NCBI GenBank assembly: GCA_023954595.1
Contig: JAGSHJ010000138.1
Span: 1 to 7,713, forward strand
Reading direction: 5' to 3'
DNA from: Bacteriovoracaceae bacterium
Lineage (GTDB): Bacteria; Bdellovibrionota; Bacteriovoracia; Bacteriovoracales; Bacteriovoracaceae
Length of the DNA: 7,713 bases
Shown here piece after piece: positions 1 through 5,691 of the stretch. A model generated the notes under the pieces. It was given only the letters and a program-made list of their open reading frames with translations. It was not told the origin of the DNA and searched no databases. Within the stretch, counting starts at the first letter, position 1; the number at the start of each line of letters is the position of its first letter. The translations under genes were made by a program, and so were the position numbers.

Positions 1-221
1 AAATCAATCCACTTATTTCCAGCAATATCGAATACGCATTCTTTATCAGCCTTAGCCCAAACCATGGGGTACTGACCTTGCATTGATCTTGATTCATACT
101 TTTCGATATCTAGAAGAATCTCTTCAGTTCCCGGGGCAGGAAGTGCTGTTTTGATATCTCTATACTTGGTACTTACTTTTGGAACCTCAATTGGTTCCCT
201 TGAAAAAAGTCCACCAGCCAT
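1..221 (-). CDS. class III PLP-dependent aminotransferase, N-terminal part
   Basis: Only the first 73 codons are visible; the gene continues past the left edge. The product begins MAGGLFSREPIEVPK. Its last visible stretch, PMVWAKADKECVFDIAGNKW followed by IDF, matches the opening strand of class III (glutamate-1-semialdehyde aminomutase/ornithine aminotransferase-type) enzymes, whose usual form is P..v.rg.G..v.D.dGn.y.D. The PLP lysine and cofactor-binding motifs lie outside the window, so activity cannot be judged. The ATG at 221 overlaps the TAA of the CMP-sugar synthetase by one base (TAATG). A GGAG sits 7 bases upstream inside that gene, which indicates translational coupling. In this setting it probably transaminates a keto-sugar or a small amino-acyl precursor for a surface glycan (inference). 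The family call rests on a short N-terminal region only. Confidence 0.7.
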   Translation of the reverse strand, partial: MAGGLFSREPIEVPKVSTKYRDIKTALPAPGTEEILLDIEKYESRSMQGQYPMVWAKADKECVFDIAGNKWID

Positions 222-952
222 TATTTATCTCCAAATAAATTATTGTAGTAATTAGGATTTTTTTCTGACATCTGCTCTAGAAGCTCAAAGTCAAACTGAG
301 TATCAACTTCGATGACAGGTTCAGTAACATAAGGAAGAACATTGTCCCCATGAATCCTATTTTTTTCTCTAATCAACTTCGTGCTTAAAACGTCTACATA
401 TCCATTAGCAAAATATGTAGATGGAAAACCTTGGCGCGCTTTATTTGCTCCATCAAGATCTTTCTCTTTGCTGAATGCAGTTATCATTTGATTATTTTCA
501 TCAATCTCAAAAGTCTTATAAGCACTCTCCGACATTTCATGAACAGATCTTAAGGCTGTAGACTCTTTGTTTTCTAAGAACTTCTCGATAGCCTTATCTA
601 CTTCTTCCACGTTTCTTAATGGCGTCGTTGGTCTTAGATGAACTATGTAATCAGGTTCTTTACCTTCATTCTCTTTTAACCAGTCTAAAACGTGAATCAT
701 CATTTCCAAATCTGTCGAACGATCACCAGAGATATCTGCAGGCCTTAAAAATGGAGTTTCACCACCGAAAGAATTAGCTATCTCAGCAAACTCTTCTGAG
801 TCTGTGGAAACTATAGTTCTTGAAATATGCTTTGATTTAGTTCCTGCCAAGATCGAATAAGCCATCAATGGCTTTCCTCTTAGCTCTTTTATATTTTTCT
901 TAGGGACACCCTTCGATCCACTTCTAGCGGGTACGACAGCAATCATTTCCAT
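221..952 (-). CDS. neuA: CMP-nonulosonate (sialic/legionaminic/pseudaminic acid-type) cytidylyltransferase
   Basis: Transfers CMP from CTP to a nine-carbon 2-keto acid sugar in the cytoplasm, giving the activated donor for a glycosyltransferase. At 243 residues it has the normal length of the NeuA/PseF/LegF family. Visible motifs are the N-terminal nucleotide-binding loop VVPARSGSKGVPKKNI (residues 5-20), STDSEEFAEIA near 49-59, the LRPTTPLR segment near 106-113, FANGYVDV near 183-190, and the acidic VIEVDTQFDFE near 215-225, which corresponds to the family's metal-binding DxD region. Two starts are possible: ATG 952, only 3-4 bases after AGAGGA, or ATG 946, 9 bases after AGGA. The latter gives the family-typical MIAVVPARSGSKG beginning. 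It lies 11 bases after the NeuB-like gene. Which nonulosonate is the substrate cannot be told; the symbol denotes the family only. Confidence 0.88.
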   Translation of the reverse strand: MEMIAVVPARSGSKGVPKKNIKELRGKPLMAYSILAGTKSKHISRTIVSTDSEEFAEIANSFGGETPFLRPADISGDRSTDLEMMIHVLDWLKENEGKEPDYIVHLRPTTPLRNVEEVDKAIEKFLENKESTALRSVHEMSESAYKTFEIDENNQMITAFSKEKDLDGANKARQGFPSTYFANGYVDVLSTKLIREKNRIHGDNVLPYVTEPVIEVDTQFDFELLEQMSEKNPNYYNNLFGDK

Positions 953-963
953 AAATCCTCTTT

Positions 964-2868
964 CTAAAAATACGGCTCTAATCTTTCAAGAGCTAGCCAA
1001 CATCCCTCTCCTTGATTCTTATGACCTTGCCAAATCTCAGGGATAAAAGATGACTCTGGAGAAAGTCTGTTTAAAATCTCCGATATCTTTTCAAAATTTA
1101 TATCTCCATCACCAACCTGAAGACCTTCACCATCAAGTCCTTTTGCATCCCCAAGATGTAAGTGAGCTGTATAGGGAGCTACGATTTCAACAAACTCTTC
1201 AAAAGATTTCTTTAAATAATTACAAGTCAATTTGGAGTGAGAGATATCTAAACAAATTCTTAAGTTATGTTTTTCACATTTTTCAGCAATTTCCTCTGCG
1301 TGTACAAAAAGGTTTTGATACCTTTGACCTCCGAAATGCCAAGGGAAAGGAGCCATTGTCTGAGGAATAAGCTCAACGCCTTCAGTATCGAGCTCTTTCA
1401 TCGACTCCACAAACCTATGGTAGTATTCTTCTTTTACCCTCTCAGGTAAGTTTCCATCCATCGTAAATCCACCAATATTGGCTACGATCAAGGGCTTTTT
1501 CGTTGTGGGGAAATATTGCTTAAGCTCTCTAGTGATATCAATTGTTCTCTGAGTTTCTTTAATTGAAAAATCTCTATATTCCTTATCAGGAGTAGCTAAG
1601 TCCATCAGGCGACTACCCTTGAATAACTCTGGGGCGTGCATGACAAAGTCACAATCGTATGTACCTTTTAAAAACTTAGAAATATCCAATTCCATATCTG
1701 AGTAGGAAAGATGAAATTCGTACAGTGTTGCATTTGTTCTTTGAGAGAAGAAATCGAAATCGTGGTAACGAACGGGAATTCCCCAAGGTCTGTTAAATGA
1801 ATAGCTTCTGTTTTCTATTGCCCCCTCATCAAGGTCTGTCTGAAAAAAGAAATCTTCAAAATTGATATCTCTTCCAAGCTTTTTACTGATGAGCTCTTCC
1901 ATTTTTAATGGAGACAGACCCTGTCCAGGACTCTTAACAGAAATATCTTCAAGAGTTACTACATGGCCAGCTTTAAGATCTTTCGAGGCCACAAGACTTT
2001 TCGCCAAGTTTTCTCTGTTTATCATTTCGCCCTGGCTCACTTCCCTTTGGCCGTCTTTTCCAAGTGCTTCTTCTAGTTGGCGAATGGATTCAACCATTTC
2101 TTTAAAGCTTTCGAACTCTAAACTAGCTGCATGATCCGGACCTTCCATTTCCCTATCAAGAGTAAAATGTCTTTCAACAACTTTAGCTCCTCTGGCCACC
2201 GCTCCAATACTCACACCGATTCCTCTTTCGTGGCCACTGTATCCATAAACAGAAGAATATTTTTCCAAGTTATTCATAAATCTTAAATTGATACTATGAA
2301 AAGGTGCTGGATAAGTACTATTGCAGTGGAGAAAACAAAAATCCGCATTTTCTTTGTTTAAGAAATTACAAACTTGCTCAACCTCTTCTTCTTTTGACAT
2401 CCCTGTGGATAAGATCATTGGCTTCTTTGTCTCAACTATTTTTTTCAATAAAGGCAAATTAGTTAAGTCCGCAGAAGCGACTTTATAGGCCTTAACACCT
2501 AGAGACTCTAGTACTTCTAAACTGCGATAGTCCCAAGGAGTACACATGTAGAGTATTCCTTTTTCATCACAGTAATTTTTAAGTTCTTTGTGCTCATCAA
2601 GACTTAGTTCAAATCGTTTTAAAAGATCAATCGTATATTCTGCAGAAAGATCATCACCATTTTTCTCCAAACTTCTTTGGCGATAAACTTCATCTAAAAA
2701 GCGCATTTGAAACTTCACACAATCAACACCAATTTCAACCGCTTGATCAACCATCTTTTTGGCCCTATCCAAAGAACCATTGTGATTGTTTCCGATTTCA
2801 GCAATTATAAAAACCTTATCGCTAGTTTGGGATAGAACGATATCCCCTATTTTAAATTCTTTTCTCAA
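964..2868 (-). CDS. neuB: NeuB-type nonulosonate synthase fused to a xylose-isomerase-like TIM-barrel domain
   Basis: A 634-residue two-part protein, against about 340-350 for ordinary NeuB. Residues 1-280 are the NeuB barrel, which condenses phosphoenolpyruvate with an aldose to give a nonulosonate. It shows EIGNNHNG (24-31), VKFQ (51-54), CTPWD (109-113), SGHERG (211-216) and ERHFTLDRE (232-240) followed by GPDHAAS; H213 and H234 match the family's metal-binding histidines. Residues 287-345 are a SAF domain (SLVASKDLKAGHVVTLEDI). Residues 360-634 resemble AP-endonuclease-2/xylose-isomerase-like sugar isomerases, with candidate metal ligands H411, D541/H544 (LDISH), H571/D574 (HLHLGD) and E611. 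The TTG start at 2868 is chosen because the conserved N-terminus begins there and the next Met is residue 39. TTG overlaps the kinase TGA (TTGA). Fusion to an isomerase-like domain suggests it prepares its own substrate (inference). Confidence 0.88.
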   Translation of the reverse strand: MRKEFKIGDIVLSQTSDKVFIIAEIGNNHNGSLDRAKKMVDQAVEIGVDCVKFQMRFLDEVYRQRSLEKNGDDLSAEYTIDLLKRFELSLDEHKELKNYCDEKGILYMCTPWDYRSLEVLESLGVKAYKVASADLTNLPLLKKIVETKKPMILSTGMSKEEEVEQVCNFLNKENADFCFLHCNSTYPAPFHSINLRFMNNLEKYSSVYGYSGHERGIGVSIGAVARGAKVVERHFTLDREMEGPDHAASLEFESFKEMVESIRQLEEALGKDGQREVSQGEMINRENLAKSLVASKDLKAGHVVTLEDISVKSPGQGLSPLKMEELISKKLGRDINFEDFFFQTDLDEGAIENRSYSFNRPWGIPVRYHDFDFFSQRTNATLYEFHLSYSDMELDISKFLKGTYDCDFVMHAPELFKGSRLMDLATPDKEYRDFSIKETQRTIDITRELKQYFPTTKKPLIVANIGGFTMDGNLPERVKEEYYHRFVESMKELDTEGVELIPQTMAPFPWHFGGQRYQNLFVHAEEIAEKCEKHNLRICLDISHSKLTCNYLKKSFEEFVEIVAPYTAHLHLGDAKGLDGEGLQVGDGDINFEKISEILNRLSPESSFIPEIWQGHKNQGEGCWLALERLEPYF

Positions 2869-3476
2869 CTTATTCTCACTTTCCAGGCTTGCAGACCTTT
2901 ATCGTCAAATAGGATATTTGATACGGAACAACCCATATCTTTTAATTTTGAAATTAATGTATTCCTTTCAAAAGGCTTCACGTAAAAGAGAAAAAAGCCT
3001 CCTCCACCTGCTCCCAACAGTTTCCCTGCCACCGCCCCATTATTTGTGGCAGCCTCATAAATGGAATCTAATCTTTCATTCGTTATCTCAGAAGAAAATT
3101 GTCTCTTCAATTTCCAAGCTTCTCCAAGAGCCTCTCCAAAAGAGTCGAATCTATTCTTAAGAATATGGTTCTTCATTTTGTAAGTTAGTTCTCTATTTTT
3201 GTGAACGAGCTCTTGAATCTCCGAATTATCTTCAAATGTTTTCTTTTGTTTCTTATGAAGATTACCAGATTCATGACTAAGATTGGTATAACAAAGCAAG
3301 AGATTCTCTTCTAATTCAAGCTTTGTTCTATTTGAGATTCTTAAGGGATGAACAATATTGTTATCATCTGAAAACTCCATAAAGTTGAAGCCCCCAAAGA
3401 TTGTCGCATACTGATCTTGCCAACCTCCAGCCATATCGAGGGTTATTCTTTCAGCCTGGAAAGCGAGTTCAGCCAT
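2865..3476 (-). CDS. C-terminal kinase half with possible re-initiation ATG
   Basis: From ATG 3476, eleven codons past the amber codon and in the same frame, 203 residues would be made. They begin MAELAFQAERI and include GGWQDQYATIFGGFNF and the GHMP C-terminal motif GKLLGAGGGGFFLF. No strong Shine-Dalgarno site precedes this ATG; the best is a GTGGGA about 10 bases upstream, so efficient independent initiation is doubtful. The ten sense codons between TAG and ATG (FREDKWDSYE) read as normal kinase sequence. This argues that the half is a remnant of one gene and not a separately evolved small protein. Confidence 0.45.
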   Translation of the reverse strand: MAELAFQAERITLDMAGGWQDQYATIFGGFNFMEFSDDNNIVHPLRISNRTKLELEENLLLCYTNLSHESGNLHKKQKKTFEDNSEIQELVHKNRELTYKMKNHILKNRFDSFGEALGEAWKLKRQFSSEITNERLDSIYEAATNNGAVAGKLLGAGGGGFFLFYVKPFERNTLISKLKDMGCSVSNILFDDKGLQAWKVRIS

Positions 3477-3506
3477 TTCATAACTGTCCCACTTGTCTTC
3501 TCTAAA

Positions 3507-3509
3507 CTA
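3507..3509 (-). other. in-frame amber codon inside the kinase
   Basis: The minus strand reads GGT TGC TTT AAC TAG TTT AGA GAA GAC AAG TGG, so frame is preserved on both sides. A single change from GAG (Glu) or CAG (Gln) would explain it. TAG also serves as the normal terminal stop of the NeuB fusion (966-964) and of the amidotransferase (5694-5692). Codon reassignment across the genome is therefore unlikely. Confidence 0.9.
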
Positions 3510-4229
3510 GTTAAAGCAACCAATGATTGAAGATATAACAACAGCAGAACCACCTAGGCCTGACTTCATTGGAAAATCAGAATAAACCGTTAAATCAAAT
3601 CCAAATGTCGGATTAATGAGCTTAATAGCCGCAACAATAAGTTTAAATTCACCTTCATCTTTAAGTTCTTTCAAACTATTAGCCTCAAGATTCATCCCTA
3701 GATCTGCCGAATTAATCCTAATCTTCCCATCAAACCTTTTTCTTAACGACGAATGAGAGTAAATTTTCACTGTGGCGTTCATAACAGCACCACCGTGCTT
3801 CACAAAATAATGGGTTAAATCGGTTCCCCCTCCTCCAAAACTGATTCGGACAGGAGATTTACAACGAGCCACTAAATTTTTTTCTTTACTGAGGGGAAAA
3901 TCATCTTTGGTAACTACATCAACTAAAGTTTTATCGTCTTCAAGGATTGGAACCAGCTGAATCGTATTATCTAAAAATTTTAAAATTTTCTCTCTTGAGT
4001 CTTTTCCGGAGGCAGAAGTGAATTCGGTATTTAGGCACTCACTAATTTTTGAAGTAACATCTGGGTTGTTAATTAGAAAACGGCGGATATTTCCATCCGT
4101 TGCGATACCTACCGTTTTAAAGTCATCGTCGACAATAACAACAGTTCGAGCTTTGTTTTGATCAATCTTCAAAAATGCTTCTGAAATCGTGCAGTTTTGG
4201 TTTATGGCAAACTTTTCGAGCCTCGACAC
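3507..4229 (-). CDS. N-terminal product of the interrupted kinase: CBS pair plus kinase half
   Basis: If translation stops at TAG, this 240-residue product (from GTG 4229) contains both CBS repeats, the sugar/phosphate motif I and the SGLGGSA ATP loop, and ends IIGCFN. It lacks the C-terminal GHMP subdomain with the GAGGGG motif, so it is not expected to be an active kinase alone. The CBS region includes ARTVVIVDDDFKTVGIATDG and VPILEDDKTLVDVVTKDD, the usual V.V.D......G..T.. pattern of the fold. CBS pairs often bind adenosyl nucleotides, so adenylate sensing by the intact enzyme is an inference. Confidence 0.55.
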   Translation of the reverse strand: MSRLEKFAINQNCTISEAFLKIDQNKARTVVIVDDDFKTVGIATDGNIRRFLINNPDVTSKISECLNTEFTSASGKDSREKILKFLDNTIQLVPILEDDKTLVDVVTKDDFPLSKEKNLVARCKSPVRISFGGGGTDLTHYFVKHGGAVMNATVKIYSHSSLRKRFDGKIRINSADLGMNLEANSLKELKDEGEFKLIVAAIKLINPTFGFDLTVYSDFPMKSGLGGSAVVISSIIGCFN

Positions 4230-4251
4230 AGGCAACCCCTATACTACTCAA

Positions 4252-4279
4252 TTAAGGTTCATTAAAATGAGTCTATAAT
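4252..4279 (+). promoter_or_regulatory. candidate promoter for the hddC-hydrolase pair
   Basis: A perfect -10 hexamer TATAAT lies at 4274-4279, with only a weak -35 candidate (TTAAGG at 4252-4257, 16-base spacing). It overlaps the -10 of the opposing candidate promoter, so the two transcription units may share or compete for the same short region. A leader of about 50 bases would precede ATG 4336. Confidence 0.3.
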
Positions 4280-4306
4280 ATAGGCAGATTGATATAGGCT
4301 TTGCAA
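4275..4306 (-). promoter_or_regulatory. candidate sigma-70-type promoter for the minus-strand operon
   Basis: On the minus strand, TTGCAA (4306-4301, four of six matches to TTGACA) is followed after 18 bases by TATATT (4282-4277). An overlapping TATTAT gives a wider spacing. Initiation near 4270 would leave a leader of about 40 bases before the AGGGG and GTG of the kinase. The spacer carries a direct repeat described separately. This is recognised by eye only; AT-rich DNA gives many chance matches. Confidence 0.4.
4278..4299. repeat. 8-base direct repeat in the divergent intergenic region
   Basis: ATATAGGC occurs at 4278-4285 and again at 4292-4299, separated by AGATTG, a 14-base period. The pair lies between the -35 and -10 candidates of the minus-strand promoter and just downstream of the plus-strand TATAAT. 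It could be a regulator half-site pair or chance. Confidence 0.4.
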
Positions 4307-4335
4307 TAATGACACTCGACACAAAGGATAACCAA

Positions 4336-5034
4336 ATGACCGATTCTATAAGGGTTTTCATCCTTTCCGGTGGTAAAGGAACAAGGCTAAAAACAGTCGT
4401 TTCAGACCTGCCAAAACCCATGGCTGACATCTCAGGGAAACCATTCTTGGAGTACCTTGTTCAGAGAGTTTTGCGCCAAGGTTTTTCAAAAATTACTCTC
4501 CTCACAGGGTATAAATCTGAAGTCATCGAAGAACATTTCAAGGACTACCCAGAGATCGATGTATGTAAAGAAGAAGAAGCCCTAGGAACAGGGGGAGCTC
4601 TCAGAAATGCAATTGATAATTACACAGAAGACAAATTACTAATGTTAAATGGAGACACCTTAACTACCCTCAACCTATGGGAATTAGTAGAGAAAGCCGA
4701 AGAAAGTGACGCTATAGCTCTACAGTTTATGGAGGTGTGTGACCGATACGGAACAGTAGAAGTTTCCCCAGAGAATGACGTCCTTAGCTTTAGTGAAAAG
4801 TTTCCTGGAATCGTCGACTCTTATATTAACGCTGGGGTCTATTTTTTAAATAGAAAGACCGTCTCTGGAAAGATCCCTGCTGGTAAGTTTGTCTCAATAG
4901 AGAAAGAAATTTTCCCACGCATCAAACTCAAGGGTATTAAGTTCAATGCCAACTTTATTGATATAGGTATCCCCGAAGACTATCGCAGCGCACAGGAATT
5001 AATTCCAAAATGGGAATCAGAAAATGAGTCGTAA
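4336..5034 (+). CDS. hddC: HddC-type sugar-1-phosphate nucleotidyltransferase
   Basis: A 232-residue cytoplasmic enzyme that transfers a nucleoside monophosphate from an NTP to a sugar 1-phosphate. The closest recognisable type is D-glycero-alpha-D-manno-heptose-1-phosphate guanylyltransferase. Motifs are GGKGTRL (12-18), DLPKPMADISGKPFLEYL (24-41), ALGTGGALR (82-90), NGD (105-107, metal-binding Asp) and FIDIGIPEDY (207-216, second metal Asp). ATG 4336 is chosen because AAGGA lies 7 bases upstream and the family starts just before the GGxGTR loop; the in-frame ATG 4309 adds nine residues without a good ribosome site. It is divergent from the HddA-like kinase, and the two activities are consecutive steps around a phosphatase in GDP-heptose synthesis. 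Guanylyl specificity is inferred from family resemblance, not shown. Confidence 0.85.
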   Translation: MTDSIRVFILSGGKGTRLKTVVSDLPKPMADISGKPFLEYLVQRVLRQGFSKITLLTGYKSEVIEEHFKDYPEIDVCKEEEALGTGGALRNAIDNYTEDKLLMLNGDTLTTLNLWELVEKAEESDAIALQFMEVCDRYGTVEVSPENDVLSFSEKFPGIVDSYINAGVYFLNRKTVSGKIPAGKFVSIEKEIFPRIKLKGIKFNANFIDIGIPEDYRSAQELIPKWESENES

Positions 5035-5689
5035 AATTCTTTTTTTAACAGATTCCCTTGGCCTACCAAGACCCGACCAAACAATAAAAGATGATGAAAC
5101 ATGGTGTCAACTCGTGGCTAAGGACATGAAACAGTCTGACTACGAATTCTTTTTTCAGCTTCATGGAGGCCTTCATACTAAGAGACTTCTACTTTTAAGA
5201 AGGCAAGGCTACATCGGTGGCTATCAACCAGATATCGTTGTTCTTCAAATAGGTATCGTGGATTGTTCTTCGAGGGTTCTTGGGGAAAGAGCAAAAGAAA
5301 TTATTTCGAGAATCCCCTTCATCAACAGACTGGTGAGAAACTTCATAAAGAAGTTTCATAAAAGGTTATCCCTCATTAGAGATATAACTTATGTGGATCG
5401 AAAAAATTTTCGTACAAACTTAGAGTCCCTGAAAAACTCTTTTGAAGGTGCAAGTTTTTTAGTCATCCCTATCGCTCCCCCAACAAAAGGCTTCATCGAC
5501 ATGATGCCACTGATTGAAAGAAATATTTTTGACTACAACAAAATTTTAAACGATGTCTTCGGGAGAAATTTTCAAGAAAAAATTTATGACGGTGAAAATC
5601 CTGAATCTTTCTTGCTAGACGACCATTATCACCTCAATAAAAAAGGCCACTCAAAAGTAGCCCAATTCATTCAATCAAAACTAGTTTAA
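5024..5689 (+). CDS. SGNH/GDSL-family hydrolase, probable glycan or sugar esterase
   Basis: A 221-residue protein without signal peptide or membrane segment. The N-terminal ILFLTDSLGLPR (5-16) places a candidate nucleophile Ser11 in a TDS form of the GDS block. VVLQIGIVDC (72-81) corresponds to the block that usually reads GxND, here GIVD, so the oxyanion Asn is replaced by Val. LLDDHYHLNKKGH (197-209) contains the DxxH dyad, D200 and H203. A basic insertion runs from about 98 to 128. The start at ATG 5024 lies inside hddC (11-base overlap), with GGGAA about 7 bases upstream, so the two are co-transcribed and coupled. SGNH proteins in polysaccharide loci often remove or transfer O-acyl groups. 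Cytoplasmic action on a precursor is inferred, and the substrate is unknown. Confidence 0.72.
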   Translation: MSRKILFLTDSLGLPRPDQTIKDDETWCQLVAKDMKQSDYEFFFQLHGGLHTKRLLLLRRQGYIGGYQPDIVVLQIGIVDCSSRVLGERAKEIISRIPFINRLVRNFIKKFHKRLSLIRDITYVDRKNFRTNLESLKNSFEGASFLVIPIAPPTKGFIDMMPLIERNIFDYNKILNDVFGRNFQEKIYDGENPESFLLDDHYHLNKKGHSKVAQFIQSKLV

Positions 5690-5691
5690 GA

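Larger units (their letters stand above)
2865..4229 (-). pseudogene. hddA: CBS-domain/GHMP sugar kinase (HddA-like) interrupted by an in-frame TAG
   Basis: Reading through TAG at 3509-3507 gives one 454-codon frame with no other stop. Codons 1 to about 112 form a CBS-domain pair. Codons from about 123 form a GHMP kinase of the D-glycero-D-manno-heptose-7-phosphate kinase type, which phosphorylates the anomeric position of a sugar phosphate using ATP. Motif I is KSPVRISFGGGGTDL (codons 124-138), the ATP loop is SGLGGSA (223-229) and the C-terminal motif is GKLLGAGGGG (402-411). GGWQDQYATIFGGFNF is also family-like. The amber codon is number 241, giving FN*FREDKWDSYEMAELAF, where such kinases continue without a break. 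GTG 4229 is preferred as start because AGGGG lies 6 bases upstream; the longer TTG 4235 directly abuts that site. It is the first gene of the minus-strand run. It could be a true pseudogene, a suppressed gene, a split gene or a base-call error. The family assignment is firm; the exact sugar is not. Confidence 0.85.

Noticed and set aside
1050..1449. Plus-strand open frames inside the NeuB fusion (also 1862-2134)
   Set aside because: They lie antisense to a strongly supported gene, have no family-like motifs and show low-complexity composition.
2786..3160. Plus-strand open frame across the kinase/NeuB junction
   Set aside because: It is the antisense shadow of two recognised coding regions, with no ribosome site or motif of its own.
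3507..3509. Selenocysteine or a reassigned genetic code
   Set aside because: Selenocysteine uses TGA, not TAG. TAG is also the proper end of the NeuB fusion and of the amidotransferase, so it acts as a stop in this genome.
3470..3515. Frameshift as the cause of the split kinase
   Set aside because: Codons on both sides of TAG are in the same frame (33 bases from TAG to ATG 3476) and both read as kinase sequence, so no insertion or deletion is needed.
4289..4317. Plus-strand promoter using TTGATA at 4289-4294
   Set aside because: The -35 match is good, but no -10-like hexamer lies 16-18 bases downstream.
4309..4335. Upstream ATG 4309 as the hddC start
   Set aside because: It lacks a ribosome site and adds nine residues not typical of the family, while ATG 4336 has AAGGA at ideal spacing.
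4248..4430. Minus-strand 60-codon frame over the hddC start
   Set aside because: It is antisense to the conserved GGKGTRL region of hddC and occupies the promoter region; its residues look like no protein I recognise.
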